Shown here: piece by piece, positions 46,102 through 57,267 of the stretch
Numbering within the stretch: the first letter of the stretch is position 1
How the letters are laid out: the number at the start of each line of letters is the position of its first letter
DNA from: Siphonodentalium dalli
Lineage: Eukaryota > Mollusca > Scaphopoda > Gadilida > Siphonodentaliidae
DNA length: 64,000 nt
Assembly (NCBI GenBank): GCA_032622095.1
Contig: CP136061.1
Location: forward strand, 250,183,582-250,247,581
Reading direction: 5' to 3'
Program-made: the position numbers and the translations under genes
Notes under the pieces: model-generated
Seen by the model: only the letters and a program-made list of their open reading frames with translations
Told to the model about the DNA's origin: nothing
The model's database searches: none

Positions 46102-46315
46102 ACAGTAATGCCCTAAGTAATCGACTCTTTAATTACAGCAGAATTATGGGTAACTTTTCAGGATTTAGTCGGAAATATGGCTTGTTGCCATTCATTGGAA
46201 AGCTCTCGGGGAGAGCTTTCCGATGAATGGCAACAAGCCATATTTCCAACTAAATCCTGAAAAGTTACCCATAATTCTGCTGTAGTTAAAGAGTCGATTA
46301 CTTAGGGCATTACTG
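46102..46315. mobile_element. F-family palindrome in the Dcp1 3' UTR
   Basis: ACAGTAATGCCCTAAGTAAT to GGGCATTACTGT, flanked by TA on both sides; arms of about 103 bases almost perfectly complementary with a CGGGGAG apex. Starts 30 bases after the stop codon. Confidence 0.92.
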
Positions 46316-46532
46316 TATATGATATTGGTGAATAGTATTATATGCTATCGGTGTGTGTGCTATCGAGAATCATAAATTTGTGATATGTAAATCAAAATTG
46401 TTATTTATTGATGTGTTGCACCTGTTGGTGGGATATGTTTCAGTTGAATATTTCACATGGAACAATTTCTCAGGGTGTTAAGTTTGTAAAGCCATGTTGT
46501 TTGTCACAGCAGTGGTAGGAATGATCTACCAG

Positions 46533-46670
46533 CGCGATCTGCAGCTGTAAACCGAATGATAAACTACAGCAGCTAGTTCACTGCAGCAGATGACATGGAT
46601 GAGCGACCTGCAGCTGTAAACCAAATGATAATCTACAGCAGCTAGTTCACTGCAGCAGATGACATCGATG
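46533..46670. repeat. 70-bp tandem duplication in the 3' UTR
   Basis: Two units with CTGCAGCTGTAAACCRAATG, ATAAWCTACAGCAGCTAGTT and CACTGCAGCAGATGACAT. Rich in CAGC/GCTG steps. Confidence 0.88.
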
Positions 46671-47011
46671 TTCATGTTTCATATATTCAGCTCTCCAGAT
46701 TCTTCACCACTGAATAGCTGTTCATGACAACTGGTGGCCGTCTCACTCTGGAATCGGTGAACAGACATGGAACAATTAGCTGAAGAACGTGTTTTGTTGA
46801 ATGATTCACATCTAGAACGAAATGTCAATCATGTCATTGTCAGCGTACATTTGTGACTGCTATTTTCAAATTATAAATTGTGAATGGTATTTTCGAATCA
46901 TAATTTGAATTCCATACATATGTGCTATTGTATTTGTATTATAAATCTGCGATTGTATAAAACAAACATGTTGAAATTTGCAAGATTTATCATTGTTCAT
47001 TGTATCATTTA

Positions 47012-47972
47012 GACCAGGTCTTCTTGGTCCAAAATAGTTTGGGGATATCGGTCGGGTTGATGCTGTTTTGGGCCGAGTCCCATCCCATTACTCTTCTATA
47101 ACGGGCTTTTGTTCAAAAGACGTACTACATGTACATGTGGAGCCCAGGCATTCACTTTAACCCTTTACCCAACAAACCGGCCAAAACCAGCCAAATAAAG
47201 CTTCAACAGCCTAAAATATCTTCGGTCTGTCTCAATAGAACCATACAAATATGGATATCATTGGAACCGGCTCCTTGACCACATTGTGATAGTTACAGTT
47301 ATGCCCTGTGCCAATGCATTCTCTTATATATGCGAGTCGACCATAGGTCGCCTCGCATATATAAGAGAATGCATTGGCCTAAACAAAATCTTTTTTTAAC
47401 ACTTTTTACCATTTTTTCTTACATTCTTTAACAATTTTATCATTTTTAATGTGTTAAGCCAATGCATTCTCTTATATATGCGAGGCGACCTATGGTCGAC
47501 TCGGATATATAAGAGAATGCATTGGCACAGGGCCGTTCTGTTGGGTAAAGGGTTAACTCATGCATGAGATTAATCATCTGACATGTCCGCGATTAATCTG
47601 TCTTCAAAATGGTATATCATCTACCATCATAGAAAAAGGTACAGTGATGATAGGATCATTTAATATTTAGTTTTCTGATAGTGCGACAAATCAAAATTCT
47701 CTGGAAAACAAGGCTTTATGAATCTCGTTTTGACATTTAACAAGCTCTGATATTTGCATGTTTGATATCGTCATGCTTGGGAAAGACTGCCCTCTATGTT
47801 GGTGCACGAAAAGCTTCTATTTGACCCAATCCGAAGACATACAAGCAAGATAACTCCCGCCCATGATTCTGGGAATAAAGTCTCTTCTAGAAGAGTAACG
47901 GGATGGGACTCCAAAACAGCATCAACCCAACCGATATCTGATGCTGTTTTTAGACCAAGAAGACTTGGTCTA
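47012..47972. mobile_element. inverted-repeat element interrupted by A7
   Basis: AGACCAGGTCTTCTTGGTCC at the left and AGACCAAGAAGACTTGGTCT at the right; further inside GGGTTGATGCTGTTTTGG pairs with CCAAAACAGCATCAACCC. Arms of about 100 bp. A-family MITE A7 lies inside. Confidence 0.82.
47157..47556. mobile_element. A-family TTAA MITE (A7), two hairpin modules
   Basis: TTAACCCTTTACCCAACAAA to GTTGGGTAAAGGGTTAA, 400 bp; hairpins at about 47308-47378 and 47457-47527. Confidence 0.9.
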
Positions 47973-48144
47973 TGTATCATTATGATGTTGTTGCTTTGAA
48001 AATATCAAATTACGAATTCGATGCTAAATGTTCTTTATTTTCTTCAAGTAGATTTTTACTAAGAATTCATGTTACATATATCTTTCACATGTTATTTTGG
48101 CCAAAATGCGCATAGATGCAGTGCCATATTTGAAAGTATTATGT

Positions 48145-48150
48145 AATAAA
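48145..48150 (+). terminator. candidate poly(A) signal AATAAA
   Basis: AATAAA followed by a T-rich stretch, about 2.1 kb after the Dcp1 stop and outside recognised mobile elements. Other AATAAA matches upstream (47187 and 47875 areas) lie inside repeats. AT-rich DNA gives such hexamers by chance. Confidence 0.25.
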
Positions 48151-48282
48151 ACTTTCTATTTTGTGAAAATGGTAAAACTACAACTGGTCACATTGGCTGT
48201 TTTGTAACTGCTATTAGTAATGAGTCATGCATGTATTGTTTTCTCTCAAGCTCTGCATATGTCTTTGTTCTATGTAAGCTTG

Positions 48283-48456
48283 GAAAACTAAAAGCAATGT
48301 TAATTTGAGACTTTCCAGAAGATGAGGCCTAAGTAGAATGAGGTCCCCAGAGTGTAAATTTTGCGATGCTAGCCCACTATGTGTGATAGCGTCACCTAAA
48401 TTCACACTCCAGGGACCTTATTCTGCAAATGACAGACACACTATTTGCACACTTGG
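48283..48456. mobile_element. G-family element, truncated
   Basis: GAAGATGAGGCCTAAGTAGA to GCAAATGACAGACACACTAT, ending at ACACTTGGCC. The sequence after it repeats that before it (ATTAGTAATGAGTCATG, ATCTTTGTTC; 48214-48275 versus 48463-48520), so a segment was duplicated around it. Confidence 0.73.
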
Positions 48457-48597
48457 CCATTAGTAATGAGTCATGTATTGTTTTATCTCGAGCTCTGCAT
48501 ATATCTTTGTTCCAACAGCTACTATTAGATCATTTTATATAAGCTTGGAAAACCAGAGGAACATTAACTCTTTCATTATGTATTGACAAGTAGTTCA

Positions 48598-48790
48598 CAT
48601 GTGGTGTGTCTGACAATTGAAGAATGAGGTCCCCAGAGGGTTAATTTAGTGATGGTATCCCACATGGCAGGCTAGTGCCATGAAATTCACCCTCTGGGAA
48701 CCTCATTCTGCTTCGGCCTCAACTGCTATGGGAGACCTAGGATCAGATTGAAGTTCTCCTGTTGAAGTTGGTGATGTTCACATGGAACTT
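48598..48790. mobile_element. G-family element, right part lost
   Basis: GTGTGTCTGACAATTGAAGA, GAGGTCCCCAGAGGGTTAAT, interior GGGAGACCTAGGATCAGATT. Confidence 0.73.
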
Positions 48791-49352
48791 CTTAATATAT
48801 TTCCATGTTTTCCCGTGGAAACCTTAGAGAAGATGCAGAGAACGTCTTAATATACTATATCCACGCTTGTCCTGGCCTGGTTGTGCATTTAGGCAGACTC
48901 CTGCATACCACAAAATTTATTTTCCTAAATAATGTTGCTCTAACTTGGCTTGTCAGACAAGGGGATTTCTGAAATGTGGAAAATATTTGAAAATTTATTT
49001 TGTAAGTATTTTTATCAAGTAAAAGATGGTGTCAGTGTTCTCTACTCATACAAAGGGGGGGGGAGGGTTTACAGGCCGATTGCAGGCTGGCGGGAGTCGA
49101 GTATCTACAGATTTGCGATAGTGCGACAACTTAGAACAAATCAATTGATTTTGTTTATGTTCATTATATGCGATTCGCTCAACAATGCCTTGACCGCATT
49201 TGAAAACCGACCAGGTCCGTCTACTTTGGGACAGATTTACAGCCATTAATTTGGTAATTTTTGTGAATATATTTTGATCACGCTAGCACAGTAACTTTGA
49301 CGACATCAGTTTACGGGGGAATATTTGGCATGTCAGACTTCCTCAGCAGTGT

Positions 49353-49482
49353 TGTGTATTATACCCAGTTAAATCAGTGTGTGTATTATACCCAGTTAAA
49401 TCAGTGTGTGTATTATACCCAGTTAAATCAGTGTGTGTATTATACCCAGTTAAATCAGTGTGTGTATTATACCCAGTATAGT
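49353..49482. repeat. 27-bp tandem repeat, five units
   Basis: Unit TGTGTGTATTATACCCAG, TTAAATCAG. 27 is a multiple of three and contains no stop in one frame, giving a spurious frame. Confidence 0.93.
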
Positions 49483-49735
49483 ACGATAGTCAGTTACAAT
49501 TAATGCATTTCAATCCAAGCCCATGTTTGGCATCGCTACCACAACTCCACCCCGCATCTCTATTGCCATTCTTGTTTTAAATCTTAGTCCCAGAAGAACC
49601 GAAACTTTCCTAATATAGCCTGGCAAGAAGTCAGAACTCATGATGTCTGTTTTCTCGTTACGGTAACTTAATCTGTAATTTTTCATTTTCCTCTTTAAAT
49701 AAGGGTGGGTAGTTTTGACAGAAAACTTGACCAAT

Positions 49736-49830
49736 TAATGATTCTATAGATGGATGATTCTATAGATGGGCTGCAATTAATGATTCTATAGATGGGCTGC
49801 AATTAATGATTCTATAGATGGGCTGCAATC
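49736..49830. repeat. 26-bp tandem repeat, about 3.5 units
   Basis: Unit GATTCTATAGATGGGCTGCA, ATTAAT. From 48.8 to 50.5 kb no gene is recognised apart from this and the 27-bp array. Confidence 0.9.
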
Positions 49831-50525
49831 CTTTACAATGACATTTAACTGCAGTATTTTTACCACAATTTGTTCGGCTACACATTCTGATCTGCTTTAG
49901 CATTAAAAGAGATAATACCGAAAGGTTTAATAAATATCATCATAGCTTTTTGGTTGTTGAAGACGCAACATTCAGCTTGGCTATTTGTGGTGAACTTTCT
50001 TCTTTTTTACTTTTTTTTTTGCCACATTTAAAAGAATTGTTTTGTAGGCATGTCTTCTTTCATCTTTTTATCAAATATCAAATTGTGCTTTAAAAGAAAT
50101 GTTTATGTGTATGGCATGCTAACACCATCTTTAATTCAACATTCCAATAACTTGCATTTATGACGAATCTAGTTTCCAATTGATTTTTATAAAAAAACAA
50201 TTCTCTTAGCTGTATCTCATGTTTTAGAAGCTAAAAATCGATGTGGATTCTTTTAATCAGGAATATTTTTAGAAAGGTTTATATTGTCAATGTGCTTTTG
50301 ATTAATGATTTTTTGTCAACTTGCTGTTGCTGGATTTTCATGAATATTTCAACAATTTGTGTTCATTTTTTACGTAACTTAATCAGGGGGAGTATGAAAT
50401 ATTCCTTCTTTTTGTTATATTTGTATATCTAATGTCTATTTGTTCCTTATTGTAGTTTCTTTTAAATGGACATGGCTCATTTTAACTTCCAACATGTGTA
50501 AATAATTTGAGAGTAGGAACAATGT

Positions 50526-50727
50526 ATAGTAATGCCCTAATTAATCGACTCCATAACCACAGCAGAATTATGGGTAACTTTTCAGGATTTAGTCGGAAAT
50601 ATGGCTTGTTGCCATTCATCGGAAAGCTCTCAGATGAATGGCAATAAGCCATATTTCCGACTAAATCCTGAAAAGTTACCCATAATTCTGCTGTGGTTAA
50701 GGAGTTGATTAATTAGGGCATTACTGT
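50526..50727. mobile_element. F-family palindromic MITE
   Basis: ATAGTAATGCCCTAATTAAT to GGGCATTACTGT, arms intact, centre shortened at AGCTCTCAGATGAATGG. Confidence 0.88.
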
Positions 50728-50729
50728 AG

Positions 50730-50850
50730 GTTTCCGAGATCCGTAGTAACAATATACCACGTGGGTTTCCGAGATCCGTAGTAACAATATACCACGTGGG
50801 TTTCCGAGATCCGTAGCAACAATATACCACGTGGGTTTCCGAGATCCGGA
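50730..50850. repeat. 35-bp tandem repeat joined to an F element
   Basis: Unit GTTTCCGAGATCCGTAGTAA, CAATATACCACGTGG, three and a half copies at 50730, 50765, 50800 and 50835; begins at the edge of the palindrome. Each unit contains the E-box CACGTG. Confidence 0.92.
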
Positions 50851-51192
50851 TTCAAGTCGAGCTACCTTCTCTGGCTGAATATTGACAAGTCCACCAGGAC
50901 GAGTTGATTGCGGCCCATAGAAGGTAGCGAGACTCGAATACCAATAACTCAAGATCCTACAGGGTGGTAATAACCAATTTATTGTACAATTCATTCAACA
51001 GAATAGCGAATAAAACGTACTTTGGGTGGGAACTATTTTGCTTGGAAATAGCGCACTGCACACCTCACGGCATTGTGCATTACTGCGAAGTATTCATTGT
51101 GTCAAAAATGTACTACAATTATTTTGTTCCGATTATAATGTTTTCTGAGATATAAAAATGCAATTAAAAAGGTTGCAGGTGCTTGATTTCAG

Positions 51193-51254
51193 GACCATTC
51201 ACGCTGGCCTCAGAAATGGGAAAAGTCGCTTTGCATGGCCATAACAATTACAAG
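51193..51254 (+). CDS. candidate exon of an unknown gene
   Basis: Acceptor TTGATTTCAG before 51193 and donor GTAACT from 51255 enclose 62 bases; one frame is fully open (PFTLASEMGKVALHGHNNYK) and ends on a codon boundary. Outside all repeat families. I recognise no protein, and no neighbouring exon with matching phase is evident; it may be chance. Confidence 0.25.
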
Positions 51255-51420
51255 GTAACTCAATTTCATTAGCTGTTCAGTTTTTCTTGTATTTGTTCAG
51301 CTTACATCAACATGTTTTCTAATTTGATTATGTGTTTGAATAGGAAGTGGTTTATTTGGAATAAAGCTTCAACTTCAAATTTATGAGGCAAATTCAAGAA
51401 TACAAATTGTCACTTCTAAT

Positions 51421-52101
51421 TTAACCCGTTCTGTACTAAATACTCATTGACGAGTAGTTCTGTTAGGAAATATTCAATTAACCCTTTACCCAACAAAACG
51501 GCAAAAAACGCCCAAATAAAGCTTCAACAGCCTAAAATATCTTCGGTCTGTCTCAATAACACCATACAAATATGGATATCATTGGAACCGGTTCATTGAC
51601 CACATTGTGATGGTTACAGTTATGCCCTGTGCCAATGCATTCTCTTATATATGTGAGTCGACCATAGGTCGCCTCGCATATATAAGAGAATGCATTGGCC
51701 TAAAAAAAAAAAATCTTACATTCTTTAACAATTTATAAATTTTTCTTACATTTTTTAACAATTTTTATAATATTTTTCTACATTCTTTGACAATTTTATC
51801 ATTTTTAATATGTTAAGCCAATGCATTCTCTTATATATGCGAGGCGACCTATGGTCGACTCGCATATATAAGAGAATGCATTGGCACAGGGCCGTTCTGT
51901 TGGGTAAAGGGTTAATAAGTTCAACAAACGACCATAATCTGTTGAACTTATTTTCTGAACATTTCCCACCAATGAATATGTAGCATTGCTCTTGTATTAT
52001 TTATTTTTCTGCCTGAACACCCCTCTAAATTAATAATAGACCATTCCAATGTATACTTTTATAACTGAATGGGAGAATCCATTTAGTAAAGAAAGTGTTA
52101 A
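51421..52101. mobile_element. E-family TTAA element with A8 nested in it
   Basis: TTAACCCGTTCTGTACTAAA to GGGAGAATCCATTTAGTAAA, then TTAA. A8 entered at a TTAA in the left arm: TATTCAA before it, TAAGTTCAACAAACGACC after it. Confidence 0.85.
51478..51915. mobile_element. A-family TTAA MITE (A8), two hairpin modules
   Basis: TTAACCCTTTACCCAACAAA to GTTGGGTAAAGGGTTAA; spacer expanded as in A2. Hairpins at about 51630-51700 and 51817-51886. Confidence 0.88.
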
Positions 52102-52344
52102 AACCCTTGTTTTTTCATTTTTTTCATTTTTTGTTGTAAAATAAATAACTTGTAAAGCTGCATTCAAAATTCGTCCATTTGGTCCCCGTGGCATTTCTTT
52201 TGAACTGTATATTACCACAGTTTTAACCTTTGAACTGTAAATTACCATAGTTTTAACCTTTGAACTGTAAATTACCATAGGCTTAACTTTATAATTCATA
52301 TGTTAGTGTGATACTCTTCAATTAAATATTTTATATTTTCATCT

Positions 52345-53035
52345 CCATTCACTTAAATATGGATTATCTCTTCATATAACAATTTTGAAATAGTTGCGTG
52401 GGTATAAAATAATAAATATGAATTGAAGACCTTTGTCCGGAAACGCTTCTATCAGTTATTATTGATTTTATTTCGAATATTTTATTATAAAATGAGATGA
52501 TTAAATGGGACACTTTATTGTTCATTTTTAGAACAGACCATTCATGCGATACCATATAGCGATATATTAGGGTGTTCCCATAGCTACGTTTTGAACATCA
52601 AATGTCCCAGATTGATTGTTTGTATTGTTTTATTCCATATCTATAAGCGATAATGAGTCGAATCAACGTTTATTTGTGACAAAATTACAAAATGAAATTT
52701 CTGGTCTTTGTTAACAGTAACATCTATTGTTTGTTTGCTAAACAACCACACAATTTTAGACCAGGAAATGTTTGAAATAAAATGAATATTAATCGATAGA
52801 AGCATTTCCTGACAGTGGTCTTCGATTCATAACTAAAATTTTTATACCCCAGTAACTATATAACACAGAGAGATAGACCATCTTTATACGCCAGTAACTA
52901 TATAACACATGTTAACAAAGAGATAGACCATCTTTATACGCCAGTAACTATATAACACATGTTAACAAAGAGATAGACCATCTTTATATGCCAGTAACTA
53001 TATAACATGTTAACAAAGAGATAGACCATCTTTAA
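52345..53035. mobile_element. H-family element with tandemly repeated right end
   Basis: ATATGGATTATCTCTTCATA at the left; interior GACAAAATTACAAAATGAAA; the right end AACAAAGAGATAGACCATCT with CCAGTAACTATATAACA occurs four times (52853-53030). Same end amplification as at 2.4 kb. Just upstream, 52190-52280 holds three copies of TTTGAACTGTAAATTACCAT. Confidence 0.82.
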
Positions 53036-53535
53036 GAAAAATGTACTTTGAGTGTCTCAATATTTGATTTCATTTGTTCACTTTATATTGTCATTATCAC
53101 CCATATGAAATACGGAATATATGGCAAGTAATCACTTGATTGAACTTGTCACGTAAAATAATCCATGAGATGCAGGAACGTTGTACAAACACGAGAGTGC
53201 AATACACTTGAGTGTTTTACAAAATATTTCATGCCTCGAAAGAATTATTTTTAATGATCAGTTCAATCCATTGATTATTCTGTTTATTATATTCCTAGAT
53301 AAGCATCTGATTTACCAGAAATCTGAATAATACCGCCATTATACACATGACGCATAAATTTTGATAGCGCGTATGAATACATAATACTCTAGTTAAAGTG
53401 ACATAATTTACAGGGTGAAATTATCGTTTTTAATTACTCGAGAAATTAAGGTGAATCACACATAGCTTATAATAGTTGGCATCAGAATTTTTAATGCAAC
53501 AAATGGCCGGCTCAGTAACTGATTAGGAGAATATA

Positions 53536-53955
53536 TCCAATAATAAAGGCCCTTCTACACGGCGTTTGCCGCATGTATTGAGCGGCAACTGCATTTTCTG
53601 CGGCAACGACGTTTTCTGTGGCATCGGCATTTTTCTGCAGTTACTCATATGTTTCCGTTGAACTTATGGTTCTTTTGCTATGGTGTATGGTGAAGCAATG
53701 CAAAAGAACACAGTCCAAAAACTTACCTTGACCGAAAACTGATGTGCTTCCAGTGTCTTCATTCTATACCCTCATTGCAAAAACGCGCAGCACCGCACTG
53801 CAGGATTAGGACACCGATTAAACCGTTCGGCAGTGTTTTCTGTATTGTCGCCGGCATCGCACCCCAAGTGCAAGCACTCATTGTCTCCAGTGTGTTCTTA
53901 TTCCACAAACCATGCCACGCCGTAAACGCCAAGTGGAAGGACCTTAAGTATTTGT
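53536..53955. mobile_element. second copy of the repeat at 24.6-25.0 kb
   Basis: Ends AAGGCCCTTCTACACGGCGT and CCACGCCGTAAACGCCAAGT, then GGAAGGACCTTA, are inverted; interior CAGTGTCTTCATTCTATACC matches the other copy. The open frame at 53742-54002 overlaps it and is not a gene. Confidence 0.68.
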
Positions 53956-54160
53956 CATCTTCAGCATTTTTCTCTTTATTTGTTGAGCTTGGCTTGGTAT
54001 AACATTAAGTTTAATAGGTTGTTCTACTCGCTAACATTTGGTACCTGTATATGTATACTGAAAACATGGTTGTCCTAGTGCTTACAGTGCAATAGATGTT
54101 TAGTTACCCGACCACTGTATGTGAGGCCACAACTATTTTCTAGCCTGGTTTACAAACATT

Positions 54161-54579
54161 TGTGACCCGCCATATCAAATCCAGTCGGAAGTCGGGATTT
54201 ATTTTACCCTGTGCCAATGCATTCTCGCATATATAAGAGAATGCATTGGCCTAACAATTTTTTACAATTTTAATAATTGTATTCTTTAACAATTTTATAA
54301 TTTCACCCATACAGAGCCCCAGACAAACATGAGCAGACGACACTCTTCTATATGCTTCTATATATGTGTGGGGCTCCCTGCAGGGTAATGGATGTTTTTT
54401 ATTTTTGTCCTAAAAAATGTAAGAAACATTTATTTAAAAAACATGATAAAAATTGTTAGGCCAATGCATTCTCTTATATATGCGAGGCGACCTATGGTCG
54501 ACTCGCATATATAAGAGAATGCATTGGCACAGGGTAAAAAAATCCCGACTTCTGACTGGATTTGATATGGCGGGTCACA
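54161..54579. mobile_element. C-family element, complete
   Basis: TGTGACCCGCCATATCAAAT at the left and ATTTGATATGGCGGGTCACA at the right, then AGTCGGAAGTCGGGATTT inverted as well. Two modules inside: a left one reduced to one arm with a short loop (54212-54252) and a full right hairpin (about 54463-54530). Spacer CTCTTCTATATGCTTCTATA, CCCTGCAGGG. Confidence 0.87.
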
Positions 54580-54929
54580 TTTGGGTCGTAAAGAGTAGAC
54601 GAAGGAAGAGAAAAAACTAATGTATCACTACCACATCAGTTAATAAATTGAAGAATTGTCCATAAATTTCACAATATTTTTGATTACGATAAGTTTTACT
54701 CAAATTATAAAAATAACTTGATGTATTTCTTCTCATAAAACTATATAAATAATGTGAAAAAGAAGGTGAAAGCAAAACAAACTGACATCAAATATTTTCT
54801 TCACCACTGTGACCAACATGAACCTAAACAATCAAATAAATTATTTTGTTTACAATATTGAGGAAAAGTTGTAGGGAATGGTTCATAAACCAAGCTGTTA
54901 AAGCTGTTGCCTAATCGTGGTGATTGGGT

Positions 54930-55062
54930 AATTGACTGTTGTATTATTGTATATGATGTGTGATATGTATCTATGACATTGGATAATTGACTGATGTATT
55001 ATTGTATATGATGTGTGATATGTATCTTTGACATTGGATAATTGACTGATGTCTTACTGTGT
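54930..55062. repeat. 62-bp tandem repeat, about 2.3 units
   Basis: GATAATTGACTGATGTATTA, TTGTATATGATGTGTGATAT, GTATCTTTGACATTG. Confidence 0.87.
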
Positions 55063-55370
55063 ATGATATGACATATCTCTGACATGTTTGTACAGTTCAC
55101 TGTAAATTTTCATCAGATTTTTGAATTCTATGAATGTTCAATGATTTGTACTCTACCTGATGGGAGTTACTGGCCTGGGTAATACAGAACAGTTACAGTA
55201 GCGTTCAGATGACTGAGCTGCATTGATCCTGTAGGACACGATCCGTTGTCTCTTAAACCATTCACACGGGTGTGTTACGCTATAATGCAGAGCTTCCGAT
55301 TTTAGCTGATAAGTTCGATATTGAAATAAATGCAATATTGCAAATCAATAATCCTTGTCACTGAGTCATG

Positions 55371-55700
55371 AATATCCAAAAGCTCCATATATGGAATTCA
55401 TTAATATTCAAAAGCTCCATATATGGAATTCATTAATATCCAAAATCTCCATATATGGAATTCATTAATATCCAAAAGTTCCATATATGGAATTCATTAA
55501 TATCCAAAAGTTCCATATATGGAATTCATTAATATTCAAAAGCTCCATATATGGAATTCATTAATATTCAAATGCTCCATATATGGAATTCATTAATATT
55601 CAAAAGCTCCATTATGGAATTCATTAATATTCAAAAGCTCCATTATGGAATTCATTAATATTCAAAAGATCCATATATGGAATTCATTAATATCCAAAAG
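55371..55700. repeat. 32-bp tandem array carrying CArG boxes
   Basis: About ten units of AATATTCAAAAGCT, CCATATATGG, AATTCATT. Eight units have a perfect CC(A/T)6GG; two have CCATTATGG. Flows into a truncated H element at about 55702. Confidence 0.92.
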
Positions 55701-55701
55701 T

Positions 55702-56007
55702 TTGCACCGAACGTTAAATGTCCCAGATTGATTTGGTGTATTGTTTTATTCCATAGTGAAAGCGATAATGAGTATAATTAATGTTTATTTGTGACAAAAT
55801 TACACAATAAAATTTCAGGTCTCTGTTAACAGTAACCACTATTGTTCGTTAGCTAAACAACCACACCTTTTTAGACCAGAAAATATTCGAAATAAAATGA
55901 ATATTAATCGATAGAAGCATTTCTGGACAGGAGTCTTCGATTCAGGTCTCATATTTTATACCCTGATAACTATATAATACATGTTTACAAAGAGATAATC
56001 CACCTTA
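55702..56007. mobile_element. H-family element, 5' truncated
   Basis: TGTCCCAGATTGATTTGGTG, GACAAAATTACACAATAAAA and right end AGAGATAATCCACCTT. Confidence 0.8.
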
Positions 56008-56413
56008 ATAACAAAATTTAGTGATTACATGAATCAGTAAGACTACATAACTAATTTAATTGACAGGATATCATTGATTTGAATGATTTCACTGAATAAT
56101 TTATTTGTTACCGGCAATCACAACCATCAGGTAGTCCAGTTTGTCAGTCTTTCAAATGGCATGAAAATGGTGCTCAATGTTATTCATTGTTAAATTGTAA
56201 TTTAATTGTTTTGTTTATTGTATAAATGTATATTTTTATCTAAAAACATGTAAACCTGTAAATATATAAGCATTGCCATGGACGTTTCTGCAATGTTATT
56301 CACATCAGTACGTTTCCATGATAGTACAGGCTGTACAGTTGCCACGTTGTATTTATCCTTTTTAACTGCTAAATGACGTGTGCTGGGCCATTCATGTTAT
56401 GGCCATTTTCCAG

Positions 56414-56544
56414 TTGAAAAAAATGTGATGAAAACCCTAAAACTTACTCCGTTGAAAGGCTATTATTCACAATACTGGAACATCATACAACGTTTAAAAC
56501 TTAGAGATACAATAGTTCCGATGCACAGATCTCTTGAGTTCCAG
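56414..56544 (+). CDS. candidate exon of an unknown gene
   Basis: CCATTTTCCAG before 56414 and TTCCAG|GTACGA at 56545. 131 bases, open after two bases: EKNVMKTLKLTPLKGYY..., ending PMHRSLEFQ on a codon boundary. Not in a repeat family I recognise. Its start phase does not fit the candidate at 51193. No protein similarity recalled. Confidence 0.3.
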
Positions 56545-57260
56545 GTACGAATAATGACCGACTGCTAGTGTGCTGAAGTTGGTCCATACTCAGTTAGTCT
56601 GGTCGATTTTTGAGGTGAACCTAGAACAATTTGGTGACAAGCTGTTTTTGGTGTCATTTTGTCGGGCAGAATCTGGGGAACAATATATCTAAAATCCACT
56701 TTGGGGATAATTTTCTACATATCTTTGAAATATGGTCCTACCGGGTAATTATGGCTTTTTTGTGTCAACTTTGCAGTTCCTTTTTAGTCCAGTCAAACGG
56801 ATGGAAGGAAACACCCAACCGTGAAAAAAATTTGCTATGCAATGACTTTTGGTCTTTTAGAGTGTGACTATACTCAAAATCCCCATGAACCAGAATGGGA
56901 AAGTCAAAATTTTGGAGTCAAAATACTGGAATATGTAAACAAAAATGGTGAAAATTGGAATTTTTGTAATAAACAAAACTGCCAACTATAAACGCTCAGT
57001 CGAGTTCCCTGACTGCCAAATGTGACCATATAATAACATATCCAAAATGTCCATGCGTTTAATGAAGGGAAAGTCGTTAATTTTGGATAAAAATGAAGAA
57101 AATATGTAAGAAAATGGTGAAAATTGGAATTTTTGTCTGGGAACCAGGTCGGCAAAATCACATGAAAAGTTCAAATACAAATAAATATAATAGAATTGGC
57201 ATGTATATATTGTTAGGGGTGATAGAGTCATAACTTATTGTCTTTCTATCACCCCTCTTT
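56545..57260. other. intergenic stretch, nothing firm
   Basis: Two related blocks (GGTGAAAATTGGAATTTTTG at 56946-56966 and 57116-57136) form a diverged direct repeat of about 170 bp. No gene recognised. Confidence 0.4.
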
Positions 57261-57267
57261 TTAATGT

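Larger units (their letters stand above)
46073..47011 (+). other. Dcp1: probable Dcp1 3' UTR
   Basis: Sequence after the stop holds a palindromic F element (46102-46315), a 70-bp tandem duplication (46533-46670) and AT-rich sequence. No canonical AATAAA occurs before the next repeat. The true 3' end is not determined; an AATAAA at 48145-48150 is the clearest later candidate. Confidence 0.5.

Noticed and set aside
48957-49001. Candidate exon (KGISEMWKIFENLF) with a GTAAGT donor
   Set aside because: Weak acceptor, 45 bases only, and joining it to the 51193 candidate makes a TGA stop.
53742-54002. 86-codon open frame
   Set aside because: Overlaps a repeat with a second copy at 24.6-25.0 kb in which the frame is not kept.
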